DNA from: Parabacteroides goldsteinii DSM 19448 = WAL 12034
GTDB lineage: Bacteria > Bacteroidota > Bacteroidia > Bacteroidales > Tannerellaceae
Length of the DNA: 64,000 nucleotides
Reading direction: 5' to 3'
NCBI RefSeq assembly: GCF_000969835.1
Contig: NZ_KQ033912.1
Location: forward strand, 2,813,373-2,877,372
Below are positions 35,093 to 44,029 of the stretch, piece by piece; position 1 is the stretch's first letter; every line of letters begins with the position of its first letter. A program made the position numbers and the translations under genes. The notes beneath the pieces are model-generated. The model ran no database searches. It was not told the origin of the DNA and saw only the letters and a list, made by a program, of their open reading frames with translations.

Positions 35093-36079
35093 TCAATGAC
35101 CGGGGAATGTCATGCGGAACACTGTTCCTTCTCCGGGTTCTGAGTTCACAAGAAGTTCTCCGCCATGGAGTTGCATAATGCGCCGGGATAGTGGCAACCC
35201 TATTCCGCTTCCTTCTTTTTTGGTGGAATAAAAGGGAATGAAGATATCTTCCAGTCGGTTTGCCGGAATGCCTTCCCCGTTATCAGTTATCTGTATGAAT
35301 GAAGAAGTGGCTTTTTTCCCTGCCTCAATCCTAATCTGTGGTTCCGGGGTATTGGTTGTGGCCTGTAAGGCGTTGCGGATAAGATTAATGAGTGCCAGTG
35401 TTATTAAGTTTTGATCCAGTAGGATTTCTATGTTTTCCGGTGAAATATAGCGAATGTTTTCACTGCCTTGTTCCGAACTCAATAACCGTTCAAGCTTGTC
35501 GAACAAAGAACTGATTTGAACTTTTGCTTTGACCGGGTCAGGGAGATGGGTTAACCGGTGATAGGCATTCAGGAAAATATTTAGTTGCTGCACTTGCTGG
35601 TTAATGGTTTGCAACCCGTCGATTGTCCCTTCTTTACCATATTCATCATTATATTTGATCAGGTCGGCCGACAAGGAGGCTATCGGTGTAATGGAGTTTC
35701 TGATTTCATGTGTCAATACCCGAATGATACTCTCGTAATAGAATCGCCGTTCCTCTAATTCGGTATGATTGTTTTCAAATTGTGTGATAATCCGGTTCAT
35801 CTCCCGGAATAACCCGTTCAGGAATTTATCGTCCCCTTTTTCTGTGAAGTGGGCGTTGAAATCGTTGTTATTGATTGCGCTGAAGAAGCTTTCCAGCTGG
35901 CGGTTTGTCTTGTCCATTTTCCTTATCAGCATAATAGCCAAAGCTATGATCATACAGATACAGACAAAAGCAAAAAAAAGAGAAGTCCGGCTGATTAAAA
36001 GCCAGGCACCTATGAGTGAGAATAACACGATTCCTGTTATTCCTCCGATAATGATCCGATGTAATTTGCGATTCAACAT
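35093..36079 (-). CDS. Sensor histidine kinase (NtrY-like)
   Basis: The 328-residue kinase has two N-terminal membrane helices (IIIGGITGIVLFSLIGAWLL, LFFAFVCICMIIALAIMLI) with almost no periplasmic loop. The H-box is RVLTHEIRNSITPIASLSAD. The N-box is LITLALINLIRNALQA and the G-boxes are ITDNGEGIPA and STKKEGSGIGLPLSRRI. With such a short sensor loop it probably senses a membrane signal. NtrY-like kinases of Bacteroidales usually pair with a sigma-54 NtrC-type regulator; none is present here, so the partner lies elsewhere or was lost. It is divergent from an FtsX-type permease gene. Confidence 0.93.
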   Translation of the reverse strand: MLNRKLHRIIIGGITGIVLFSLIGAWLLISRTSLFFAFVCICMIIALAIMLIRKMDKTNRQLESFFSAINNNDFNAHFTEKGDDKFLNGLFREMNRIITQFENNHTELEERRFYYESIIRVLTHEIRNSITPIASLSADLIKYNDEYGKEGTIDGLQTINQQVQQLNIFLNAYHRLTHLPDPVKAKVQISSLFDKLERLLSSEQGSENIRYISPENIEILLDQNLITLALINLIRNALQATTNTPEPQIRIEAGKKATSSFIQITDNGEGIPANRLEDIFIPFYSTKKEGSGIGLPLSRRIMQLHGGELLVNSEPGEGTVFRMTFPGH

Positions 36080-36090
36080 ATCCTTTGTTA

Positions 36091-36098
36091 CAAAAGTA
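36091..36098 (-). promoter_or_regulatory. -7 box for the histidine kinase gene
   Basis: TACTTTTG on the minus strand matches TAnnTTTG, 12 bases before the ATG. Confidence 0.45.
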
Positions 36099-36179
36099 CA
36101 ATTTAAACCGACAAGGTAAATGTAAAGTGGTCTGCTTTTAATTGGATGTATGGTTTTTTAGTAATCAAATCCCGGAGTT

Positions 36180-36194
36180 GTCTAAAATTTAGAC
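36180..36194. promoter_or_regulatory. 15-bp perfect dyad between the kinase and permease genes
   Basis: GTCTAAA-A-TTTAGAC is a perfect palindrome around one central base. It lies 30 bases upstream of the -7 box of the permease gene and about 80 bases upstream of the kinase -7 box, a suitable place for a response-regulator operator. Confidence 0.6.
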
Positions 36195-36223
36195 GATTTC
36201 ATCTTGTTGTTACAAAGGAATGC

Positions 36224-36231
36224 TATTTTTG
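36224..36231 (+). promoter_or_regulatory. -7 box for the FtsX-type permease gene
   Basis: TATTTTTG matches TAnnTTTG, 50 bases before the ATG at 36281. Confidence 0.45.
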
Positions 36232-36280
36232 TTGTCAGGCAGACAGAGACTGATTAGTTTTGGCCCAAAACAGAAATATC

Positions 36281-38632
36281 ATGGGGAACATATCATTCAA
36301 ACTTATATTTCGGAGTTGGTTGCGTAATAAAACATTTACTGTAATCTCTATCCTCAGCCTGGCAGTCGGTATCGCCTGTACCAATTTGCTGGCCGCTTTC
36401 GTTATCCATGAGTATAATATAGAACAGGAGAATCCGAACAAAGTAAGGATGGTAGTGGTTAAACAAACTATTTCGGGGGCAGGAATGACTGCTTTCAATA
36501 CGGTCTCACGGGATATTACTTCCCAGTTACTCGAGCGTGTCCCGGAATTGGATAAGGCGTGCCGTGTACATCCTTATTTCATGGTTACCTATTGTCAAGC
36601 CGGAGAGAACTTTTTCAAAGACATCAAAGTAATAGAGTCGGATAGTGCTTTCCTTTCATTCTTTCCTCAGAAAATTGTAAGGGGGAGTTTTGCGGATGCC
36701 CAGGTGGGGCCGGATCGGATCGTCCTGACAGAATCTTTTTCAAAACGTTTGTTCGGAGAGAGTGACCCGATAGGACAAACGGTTCAGATGCTATTCGGCC
36801 CTGGTGATTTCGGGGATGAAAAAGGTTTATTGGCGTTTACTGTTTCTGCTGTGGTAAAAGATAATAGCCAGGCGGCTTTCGGCTTTGATGCTTTATTCTT
36901 TGGCGATCCCTCTTCCGGATTAAACTTCTTTCTGCTGAAAAAGAATGTCTCCGTTCCCGACTTACAGGCTAAAACAGGGCGTTTGGCTCTTCAGAGAAGT
37001 GATGGTCAGGATTTTAAGAATGAACTCCTCACTATTCAACAGGCTTGTTTTGATACGGTAACGCTCCCGTCATCGTTGAAGAAACCAAATACGACATTAC
37101 TGTTTATTGCTCTTTTTTCAGCTATTCTGATATTGGTCATAGCTTGTTTCAATTATGTTAATCTAAGCTTTTCACGTGTATTTAAACAGTTATACTCCCT
37201 GCATATACAGAAACTGATGGGGGCAGGAAGCGGACAATTGAGCATGCAATTATTTGCTGATACATTTATGACTGTTGGTTTCGGTTTCCTGATTGCACAA
37301 CTGATACAATTCGATCTGCTGGGGATAATGAATCGCATCATGTCTATTCAGGTTCCAGTTAATTTTCTGTATAGTAGTCAGATGCTGCCGGTTACATTCG
37401 GGTTTATTCTTTTATTGGCATGTATTCCTGCTTTGTATATGAGCCGGCGTTTGCCGGAAATGTCGATTTCCATGTATAACAATTTCTACCGGGGAAAAGC
37501 AAAGGGACGTATCATTACCTCGCTGGCTATCGTTCAGTTCGTTATTTCATTTATTCTGATAATCGGTAATATTTCCGTACGGCGGCAAATCTCACTTTTA
37601 TATGATAAAGCAGAAAATTATAAAGGTATTTATATTTTCTCAGTCGGAGATAACAAGACATCTATGTTACGACTTAAAGAAAATATCGGTTCTCTTTCGG
37701 GCATACAGGCTGTGGCATTAAGCAATCCCATATATGAATGGCCTCTCGGTGAGTTTTCGCCGGATGGTACATATGAATCTTATACATCAGAGGATGGCGA
37801 TGAAGAAATAATGGAAGTTATGGGCTATAAGCTATTGAAAGGTCTGCCCTGGAAAGAAGCGATAGAAAGGTTTCCACATCCGGTTTATCTGAACCGTACC
37901 TGGGCTCAGAGCCTGTTTCCGGATGGAGAACTGCCTGTCGGGAGTCTTATAAAAGAATACGAACCCCGGTTGAAGGACCGTCCTCCTTTTGGTGATGATC
38001 ATGTTATTGCCGGGGTTGTTGAAGATTATTTTAAGCTATATATTTCTAATAGCCTTGAAACGCCTGTCGATAAAGGTATTATTGGCTTTGCCAGGGATGG
38101 AACTGACTTAAAAGTCCGCATAGCTCCCGGAAATGCTTCGGTTATCAAACAAATTTATAAGGAATGGGATCAGCTTTATCCTGGGGATTACCTTGAACAT
38201 GAGAGCTTGTATGATAAAGTTTTGGGTAATAACAAGAAACTTTTCGAATTGTCCGATTTGTTGATGATGTATTCGGTTATCAGTATCCTGCTTACGTGTT
38301 TCGGACTTTTCGGTATGACGCTGTACGCTATCGAACAACGTACAAAAGAGATCGGAATCCGAAAGGTGAACGGATCGACTACCTGGCAGATTATAAAACT
38401 GCTCAATCGTCAGTTTATTATATGGATTGGGATTGCTTTCGTTGTTGCTGTCCCTATAACCTGGTGGTTGCTTAATCAATGGATGCAAAGTTTTGTTTAT
38501 CGGGCGAGTTTTAGCGTCTGGACATATATTATGTCTCTATTAATTGTTGTCGGTATAACGTTATTAACTGTCAGTTGGCATAGCTTCAAGGCAGCCTCCG
38601 GAAACCCGGTTAGAGCGTTGAGGAATGAGTAA
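36281..38632 (+). CDS. FtsX/MacB-type ABC transporter permease
   Basis: The protein is 783 residues from ATG 36281; a TTG at 36260 is an alternative. It has a membrane helix near the start (TVISILSLAVGIACTNLLAA), then a long MacB_PCD periplasmic domain. A three-helix FtsX core follows (LLFIALFSAILILVIACFNY through VTFGFILLLACIPALYM). A second MacB_PCD plus FtsX block closes it (LMMYSVISILLTCFGLFGMT, YAIEQRTKEIGIRKVNGST, TYIMSLLIVVGITLLTVSW). Such double-FtsX permeases in Bacteroidetes work with a separate ATPase, which is not encoded next to it. They drive mechanotransmission or efflux across the envelope rather than import. Confidence 0.9.
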   Translation: MGNISFKLIFRSWLRNKTFTVISILSLAVGIACTNLLAAFVIHEYNIEQENPNKVRMVVVKQTISGAGMTAFNTVSRDITSQLLERVPELDKACRVHPYFMVTYCQAGENFFKDIKVIESDSAFLSFFPQKIVRGSFADAQVGPDRIVLTESFSKRLFGESDPIGQTVQMLFGPGDFGDEKGLLAFTVSAVVKDNSQAAFGFDALFFGDPSSGLNFFLLKKNVSVPDLQAKTGRLALQRSDGQDFKNELLTIQQACFDTVTLPSSLKKPNTTLLFIALFSAILILVIACFNYVNLSFSRVFKQLYSLHIQKLMGAGSGQLSMQLFADTFMTVGFGFLIAQLIQFDLLGIMNRIMSIQVPVNFLYSSQMLPVTFGFILLLACIPALYMSRRLPEMSISMYNNFYRGKAKGRIITSLAIVQFVISFILIIGNISVRRQISLLYDKAENYKGIYIFSVGDNKTSMLRLKENIGSLSGIQAVALSNPIYEWPLGEFSPDGTYESYTSEDGDEEIMEVMGYKLLKGLPWKEAIERFPHPVYLNRTWAQSLFPDGELPVGSLIKEYEPRLKDRPPFGDDHVIAGVVEDYFKLYISNSLETPVDKGIIGFARDGTDLKVRIAPGNASVIKQIYKEWDQLYPGDYLEHESLYDKVLGNNKKLFELSDLLMMYSVISILLTCFGLFGMTLYAIEQRTKEIGIRKVNGSTTWQIIKLLNRQFIIWIGIAFVVAVPITWWLLNQWMQSFVYRASFSVWTYIMSLLIVVGITLLTVSWHSFKAASGNPVRALRNE

Positions 38633-38710
38633 AAAGCAGCTTTGCCGGGCACAGCACTTGAAATCCTTCTCAATAAAAAGTATATTACTTTCTGGATCTC
38701 AGGAAATAAG

Positions 38711-38718
38711 TATATTTG
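38711..38718 (+). promoter_or_regulatory. -7 box for the lipoprotein gene
   Basis: TATATTTG matches TAnnTTTG, 30 bases before the ATG at 38749. Confidence 0.45.
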
Positions 38719-38748
38719 TAATCTATAAACTAAATTCATAAAGAAAAC

Positions 38749-39615
38749 ATGAATATAAAGACTTTGTTCAAAATACTGTTGCTGTTTTTTTCGGCTATGG
38801 GATTTGGTAGTTGCGGAAGTGATGATGATGAGAAAAAAGAAATATACCCTCTATCGTTTGAAAAAGAGTATTACGAGGTTCCATTATTAGGAAATCAATC
38901 TATATCCATTAGAGGTGGCAACAGGAATTATTCTGTAACTGTTGAAAAAACAGAGATCTTGGATGTGTCTGTGGATTTGTCAAGTTCGATAGATATGGGA
39001 AATTTAGTTATCACCCCGAAGCAAAAAGGAGAAACCACCGTTACCATAAAAGACAATATTGTTAATGAGGAGGTTGGATTGAAAATAAAAGTAACAGACT
39101 CTTATTTGGCTTATGCGATAAAAAATAGCAATCATCCGGCACTTTCACAGGGAACATTAGTCTATTTGATAAATAATGAAGCAAAAGATTGTTATTTCTT
39201 CCGAAACACAGGTTCTGGAACAGGAGCCACTAATACCCTGATAGCAAAAGGAACATACGAATTCTCAGTCAAGATAGAATATGGTATAGGTAACTCATCA
39301 AATACGTATGGTATACCTTATTTAACATTAAATTATGCTTCGGACATAAATGGGAATTTTACTGATGAAGCTATAGCACATACTCCTCACAGTCTGAGAT
39401 TTGAACTTCTTGACGGAGAAACAAGTAGCAATACTGTCATCAATATGATACAAGTTTGTTTAGGTGTGGATTGGAAAGCTCTTGTACATGAAACTCTCAG
39501 CAGAAGTGTGGGTATAGAAGAACCAATTTTAAAAACCACGATAGATGATACAAATTATACGATAGTGGGAGTACTTAATACCACACCAGCAATTCCCGAA
39601 AATATCTTGGAATAG
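38749..39615 (+). CDS. Lipoprotein of unknown function with N-terminal Ig-like domain
   Basis: The 288-residue protein has a signal peptide ending in GFGSC (Cys22) followed by acidic residues (GSDDDEKKE), a pattern linked to surface export in Bacteroidetes. Residues about 35-115 look like a bacterial Ig-like domain (LEKEYYEV-type start, VTPKQKGETTVTIKD-like repeat near ITPKQKGETTVTIKDN). The rest is beta-rich and unrecognised. AT-rich like the following 2.5 kb. Own promoter. No operon partner. Confidence 0.75.
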   Translation: MNIKTLFKILLLFFSAMGFGSCGSDDDEKKEIYPLSFEKEYYEVPLLGNQSISIRGGNRNYSVTVEKTEILDVSVDLSSSIDMGNLVITPKQKGETTVTIKDNIVNEEVGLKIKVTDSYLAYAIKNSNHPALSQGTLVYLINNEAKDCYFFRNTGSGTGATNTLIAKGTYEFSVKIEYGIGNSSNTYGIPYLTLNYASDINGNFTDEAIAHTPHSLRFELLDGETSSNTVINMIQVCLGVDWKALVHETLSRSVGIEEPILKTTIDDTNYTIVGVLNTTPAIPENILE

Positions 39616-39990
39616 ACACAAAAAGATGTTCAAAATGTTTTTAGCACTATGAATAAGTGATAAGTGTACGGGATTTAAATATCAATATTGACCTGAAAGA
39701 AGCACAACAGAAGTCTTTAATATTTTTTTAGCGGCTGATAGGTGTATTATGTGCGATCGATGTCAAAGCTTTTTTAAAAGAAAAGAGAATTGTTTTCTAT
39801 AATTGTAATTTGTTTTATGAAACGACAAAAAGACAGACGAATAGGGCATATGCAAATATTATGATAGAAAATGTCACTGAATAAGAACGTGCTTATTTTT
39901 CAATCAGTCATTCTGGAAGAGGTGTATATACATTTATTAACGTGATGGGCGTTTTATATCAACTTTTTATTTTGCTATAAACAAACATGA
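39616..39990. other. AT-rich intergenic region, no recognisable gene
   Basis: No frame above about 40 codons with coding character was found. It looks like decayed or regulatory DNA between two AT-rich genes. Confidence 0.4.
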
Positions 39991-39994
39991 ACTT

Positions 39995-40026
39995 CGTTTA
40001 AAACGAGATTTTTTTCATTTTAAACG
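39995..40026. repeat. Repeat array B2: two copies of the CGTTTAAAACG-type core
   Basis: CGTTTAAAACG at 39995-40005 and CATTTTAAACG at 40016-40026 are 21 bp apart and both are followed by AGAT. It is the same family as 12622-12702 and 53495-53548. Confidence 0.75.
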
Positions 40027-40138
40027 AGATGTCTTTTTATTGTAGTAGAAATTTATTGCAAATATTTGTTAATTTGCGATGGCGCAAGATGTCAATCGGT
40101 ACTTTTAAGAGAGGGAATTATATGTTTTAAAGCAATTT

Positions 40139-40360
40139 TTATTTCCAGAGCAACCATTTATCCAGATAAGCGATAAATGTCAAAATACCAACAATAATAG
40201 ATATATATGCGGTATATTGCCCAAAACCATAAGCAATACATATCATTACGCTAAAAATATGACATAAATCAGAACAAAGACAGCAGAGGAAACCTCGCGA
40301 GAATTCCATAAAAATGAATCGACATTCCACCCCACTGTATAGCTTATCCTCCATATACAT
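40139..40360 (-). CDS. Possible small membrane protein
   Basis: The 73-codon frame has one or two hydrophobic segments (LCHIFSVMICIAYGFG and YISIIVGILTFIAYLDKWLL). The C-terminal LDKWLLWK looks like the end of a real membrane protein. No homologue is recognised. It sits alone in a 960-bp AT-rich gap, and no clear promoter was found. Confidence 0.3.
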   Translation of the reverse strand: MYMEDKLYSGVECRFIFMEFSRGFLCCLCSDLCHIFSVMICIAYGFGQYTAYISIIVGILTFIAYLDKWLLWK

Positions 40361-40576
40361 AAAATATCATTTTGATAATCAAATAAAATCATGGGAACTT
40401 TCCAAATCTACCTATCAGATAACTGGAATTTTTTATCTTTTTGATATTGCTGTGATTTGTTATGGAACTTATTACTTGCAAGGTTAATGTCATGAAGAGA
40501 AAAAGATATTAATTTTGTCTTATTGGAAACAGACTAACCTGAGGCCATACACAAAAAATATAATTTAAAGAACAGA
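40361..40576. other. AT-rich region before the methyltransferase gene
   Basis: Nothing recognisable beyond A/T-rich sequence. No standard TAnnTTTG box was seen close to the ATG at 40577. Confidence 0.3.
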
Positions 40577-41338
40577 ATGAATACAGATTACAAGGTGGGC
40601 GATTTGATTTATGACGCAAGTATTTATGATGGATTAAATACCTTCCTATCCGATTTGCAGTTTTACAAAAAGTGGCTGCCGAAAAATAGGGATGCTAAAA
40701 TACTTGAACTTTGTTGTGGAACAGGCAGACTTACGCTTCCAATTGCAAAGGATGGATACAATATTTGTGGAGTCGATTACACTTCATCCATGCTTGAACA
40801 AGCAAAGGCAAAAGCTTCTGAAGCAGGAGTAGAGATTAATTTCATTAAAGCGGATATTAGAACGTTAGATTTGCATGAAAAATTTGACTTTATTTTTATT
40901 CCATTTAATTCAATTCATCATTTATATAAAAATGAAGATTTATTTGAGGTATTTAATGTCGTTAAAAATCATCTTAAAGACGGAGGTTTATTTCTGTTAG
41001 ATTGTTTTAACCCTAATATTCAATATATTGTTGAAGGTGAAAAGGAACAACAGGAAATTGCAGCATATACAACTGATGATGGGAGGGAAGTCTTGATAAA
41101 GCAGACAATGCGTTATGAAAACGCAACTCAAATTAATCGCATAGAATGGCATTACTTTATAAATGGTGAGTTTCATTCAATTCAAAATCTGGATATGAGA
41201 TTGTTTTTTCCTCAGGAATTGGATTCATATCTGGAATGGGCTGGATTTAAGATTATTCATAAGTTTGGAGGCTTTGAAGAAGAAACATTTGGCGATAATT
41301 CGGAAAAACAGATATACGTATTAGCATTTGATAAGTGA
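40577..41338 (+). CDS. Class I SAM-dependent methyltransferase (AT-rich, possibly acquired)
   Basis: The 253-residue protein has motif I AKILELCCGTGRLTLPIAKD, motif II NICGVDYTSSMLEQAKAKA, motif III INFIKADIRTLDL and motif IV FDFIFIPFNSIHHLYKNED. The C-terminus (YEN, HYFINGEFHSIQNLDMRLFF, YLEWAGFKIIHKFGGF) is typical of small-molecule or SAM-dependent family-11/25 enzymes; the substrate is unknown. Base composition is clearly more AT-rich than the housekeeping genes to its right, and the gene abuts a tRNA-Leu. Both are consistent with horizontal gain. Confidence 0.88.
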   Translation: MNTDYKVGDLIYDASIYDGLNTFLSDLQFYKKWLPKNRDAKILELCCGTGRLTLPIAKDGYNICGVDYTSSMLEQAKAKASEAGVEINFIKADIRTLDLHEKFDFIFIPFNSIHHLYKNEDLFEVFNVVKNHLKDGGLFLLDCFNPNIQYIVEGEKEQQEIAAYTTDDGREVLIKQTMRYENATQINRIEWHYFINGEFHSIQNLDMRLFFPQELDSYLEWAGFKIIHKFGGFEEETFGDNSEKQIYVLAFDK

Positions 41339-41410
41339 TGTAGTCAATTTAGCTCTATACCGAAGTTAATAAGTATCAAACGTTCCGTAATTCATTCCGC
41401 ACTAAAATAA

Positions 41411-41443
41411 AAAGTCCTGACTATCTATAGATAATCAGGAACT
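41411..41443 (-). terminator. Rho-independent terminator of tRNA-Leu
   Basis: The stem TCCTGA-TATC/GATA-TCAGGA contains one mismatch. On the minus strand it is followed by a T-rich run (CTTTTTATTTT). It lies 16 bases after the tRNA 3' end and could serve the methyltransferase gene from the other side as well. Confidence 0.8.
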
Positions 41444-41458
41444 TAATTTAAAGTAGTG

Positions 41459-41542
41459 TACCCAGAGCCGGGATCGAACCGGCATGGAAGTGAATCCACT
41501 GGTGTTTGAGACCAGCGCGTCTACCAATTCCGCCATCTGGGC
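41459..41542 (-). tRNA. tRNA-Leu (CAA anticodon)
   Basis: The 84-base cloverleaf is on the minus strand. The acceptor arm is GCCCAGA with TCTGGGT, plus discriminator A. The D-loop is GGCGGAATTGGTAGACGCG, the anticodon stem-loop is CTGGT-CTCAAAC-ACCAG (anticodon CAA, reads UUG), a long variable arm of class II type follows, and the T-arm is CCGGTTCGATCCCGG. The CCA end is not encoded. Confidence 0.97.
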
Positions 41543-41678
41543 ATTTGCTTTTTTGCTAATGCGTTGCAAAGGTACGCATATTTTTTATTTCTGCAAGCGT
41601 TCAGCAATTTTTTTTCAAATTATCTATAGCTTTCGGGGAATAATATAAGATAGGAGAATAAATACCGGATTATTTCGT

Positions 41679-41686
41679 TAACTTTG
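41679..41686 (+). promoter_or_regulatory. -7 box for the mannose-1-phosphate guanylyltransferase gene
   Basis: TAACTTTG matches TAnnTTTG, 32 bases before the ATG. Confidence 0.5.
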
Positions 41687-41718
41687 TAAGAGTATAATTA
41701 AAAAACAACCTGTGTATC

Positions 41719-42801
41719 ATGAAAGATAATTATTGCGTTATCATGGGTGGAGGGATTGGCAGTCGCTTCTGGCCTTTTAGCAGAGAAAGTTATCCAAAAC
41801 AATTCTTAGATTTTTTCGGGACCGGACGTTCCCTGTTGCAAATGACTTTCGATCGTTTTTCCAAAATCATCCCGGTAGAAAATATTTTTATCGTTACTAA
41901 CGAAGCTTACGCCGACTTGATTAAAGAACAGTTGCCCGAATTGAAAGAAGACCAGATCCTGCTGGAACCGGCACGTAGAAATACAGCTCCTTGTATTGCT
42001 TACGCTGCTTACCATATAAGAGCATGTAATCCGAATGCCAATATTGTTGTTGCTCCTTCCGATCATCTGATCCTGAAAGAAGATATATTTCTGAAAGACG
42101 TTCAGAAAGGATTGGATTTTGTAAAGAACAATAATGCATTGGTTACGTTGGGTATCAAACCGAGCCGTCCTGAAACAGGTTATGGTTATATCCAGAGCAG
42201 CGATTCCATGCTGGGAGAATTTACCAAGGTGAAGACTTTTACGGAGAAACCGAATCTGGAACTGGCAAAAGTCTTTTATGAAAGTGGTGAGTTTTTCTGG
42301 AATTCAGGTCTGTTTGTATGGAACGTAAATACAATTCTGGAAGCTTTTGCCAAATATCTTCCGGATATTGCCGTCCGGTTTGACCTGGGTAAGGATAAGT
42401 TCAATACGGAAAACGAACGTGAGTTTATACATGAGAACTTCCCTTATTGCCTGAAGATTTCCATCGACTACGGTATTATGGAGAAGGCGGATAATGTGTA
42501 TATGTTATGCACTGATTTCGGTTGGGCAGACTTGGGTACTTGGGGGTCCTTGTTTGATTTGGCTCCGAAAGATGAAAATAATAATGCTGTATTGAAGAAT
42601 AGTAATGCATTGCTTTATGAAAGTTCAGGAAATGTAATTGCCGTAGGTAATTCAAAAAGACTGGCTGTGATTCAGGGTGTTGAAGATTGCATCGTGGCTG
42701 AATCGGGAAATGTATTGCTTATCTGCAAAAAAGATGACGAACAGCGTATTAAGCAGTTTGTGGCAGATGCACAGATAAAATACGGGAAAGAATTTAATTA
42801 A
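41719..42801 (+). CDS. manC: Mannose-1-phosphate guanylyltransferase
   Basis: The 360-residue nucleotidyltransferase makes GDP-mannose from mannose 1-phosphate and GTP. The signature is GSRFWPFSRESYPKQF, followed by NTAPCIAYAAYHI, VAPSDHLIL, TLGIKPSRPETGYGYIQ, TEKPNLELAK and FFWNSGLFVWNV. The phosphomannose isomerase half found in bifunctional enzymes is absent, and 360 residues is the usual single-function length. GDP-mannose feeds GDP-fucose and surface-polysaccharide synthesis. It has its own promoter. The 3' end overlaps the convergent LolE-like gene by 8 bases. Confidence 0.95.
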   Translation: MKDNYCVIMGGGIGSRFWPFSRESYPKQFLDFFGTGRSLLQMTFDRFSKIIPVENIFIVTNEAYADLIKEQLPELKEDQILLEPARRNTAPCIAYAAYHIRACNPNANIVVAPSDHLILKEDIFLKDVQKGLDFVKNNNALVTLGIKPSRPETGYGYIQSSDSMLGEFTKVKTFTEKPNLELAKVFYESGEFFWNSGLFVWNVNTILEAFAKYLPDIAVRFDLGKDKFNTENEREFIHENFPYCLKISIDYGIMEKADNVYMLCTDFGWADLGTWGSLFDLAPKDENNNAVLKNSNALLYESSGNVIAVGNSKRLAVIQGVEDCIVAESGNVLLICKKDDEQRIKQFVADAQIKYGKEFN

Positions 42802-44017
42802 ACCATTTCTTTCCCAGATAATGCACGGGATACCAGGCGGCCATGAATCCAATGGCCGCTACCGTAATAAATGCAATCAGGGCATCAGTGAACATCACCC
42901 GCACCGGATATGCGTCGATAATAAAAGCACCTGCTGTTTGTCCCAATTTAATCAATCCGAATTGTCGCTGTAAAAAGCACAATGCCAGACCGATCACAAT
43001 CCCTATCAGAGCTCCGAATCCGGAGATCATCCAGCCTTCAAATAGAAAGATACGACGGATAAGTTTATTGTCAGCCCCCATATTCCGAAGGGTATGTACG
43101 TCATCTTTCTTTTCTATCATCAGCATAGACAGCGAACCGACTACGTTGAACAAGGCGATTGCCAGGATAAATGAAAGTATCAGGTAAGTGATCCATTTTT
43201 CTACCTGCATCATTTTGAAGGATGCTTCCTGTTGTTCGTAACGGTCTTGTATGATAAACCGGTCACCCAGGATGGATTTGAGCTGCTTTTTGACTGAAGA
43301 TATGTTGGCTCCGTCAGCAATTTTCAGTTCGATGGAGGTGACTTCCTTGTCGTATTTATATAACTCACGTACCAGTGAAAGGGGGAGTATCATGTATCCT
43401 TCGTCGTATACCTGCTGGTTAATCATAAAGACTCCGCCTATATAGGCATATTCCTGACTGAATGAAGAAGCCGGGTTGGATAAATTGACTTTTTCATTCC
43501 GTTTGGGAACATAAATCTCCAGCGGAGAAGCGAATCTTGGTTTGGCTCCCAGTTTGGATGACAGTCCGACTCCGAGAATGGCATAATCGGTTACTTCGTC
43601 TTTCAGGATGAAGCTGCCGTCTATCAGTACGCTGTCTATTTGGGTCAGATGGCTGAAGTTGTCGTCCACCCCTTTGATTATTGCCACATCCTGACGGTCG
43701 TGATAGCGTATTAATGCATTATCCTGAAGAACTTCTCCGAAATAGGCAATATCGGGTAATTGTTTTACCTGTTGGAATTCGGCAGTTGTCGGGTCGAACA
43801 CTTTCCCGGTGCGGGGAGTGATCTTCAACTCCGGATCGAAACTGCTGAACATGTCTGCTACCAAGTCATTGAACCCGTTATAGACCGACAGTGCACAAAC
43901 AACTGCGGTGGTAGCAATGACTACACCGCAGACACATACCATCGAAATAATATTGATGGCATTGTGGGATTTCTTCGAAAAGAGGTACCGTCGGGCTATA
44001 TAAAACGAAAGGTTCAA
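42794..44017 (-). CDS. LolC/LolE-family lipoprotein-releasing ABC permease
   Basis: The 407-residue inner-membrane protein opens NLSFYIARRYLFSKKSHNAI, followed by the first helix (IISMVCVCGVVIATTAVVCA). A periplasmic domain follows (TPRTGKVFDPTTAEFQQV onward), then three C-terminal FtsX helices (YLILSFILAIALFNVVGSLS, WMISGFGALIGIVIGLALCF, FTDALIAFITVAAIGFMAAW). It extracts outer-membrane lipoproteins from the inner membrane together with LolD, which is not encoded nearby. The start codon appears to be TTG at 44017, 12 bases after the rbfA stop; no suitable in-frame ATG precedes it. Confidence 0.92.
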   Translation of the reverse strand: MNLSFYIARRYLFSKKSHNAINIISMVCVCGVVIATTAVVCALSVYNGFNDLVADMFSSFDPELKITPRTGKVFDPTTAEFQQVKQLPDIAYFGEVLQDNALIRYHDRQDVAIIKGVDDNFSHLTQIDSVLIDGSFILKDEVTDYAILGVGLSSKLGAKPRFASPLEIYVPKRNEKVNLSNPASSFSQEYAYIGGVFMINQQVYDEGYMILPLSLVRELYKYDKEVTSIELKIADGANISSVKKQLKSILGDRFIIQDRYEQQEASFKMMQVEKWITYLILSFILAIALFNVVGSLSMLMIEKKDDVHTLRNMGADNKLIRRIFLFEGWMISGFGALIGIVIGLALCFLQRQFGLIKLGQTAGAFIIDAYPVRVMFTDALIAFITVAAIGFMAAWYPVHYLGKKWFN

Positions 44018-44029
44018 CGCTTGATTCTC

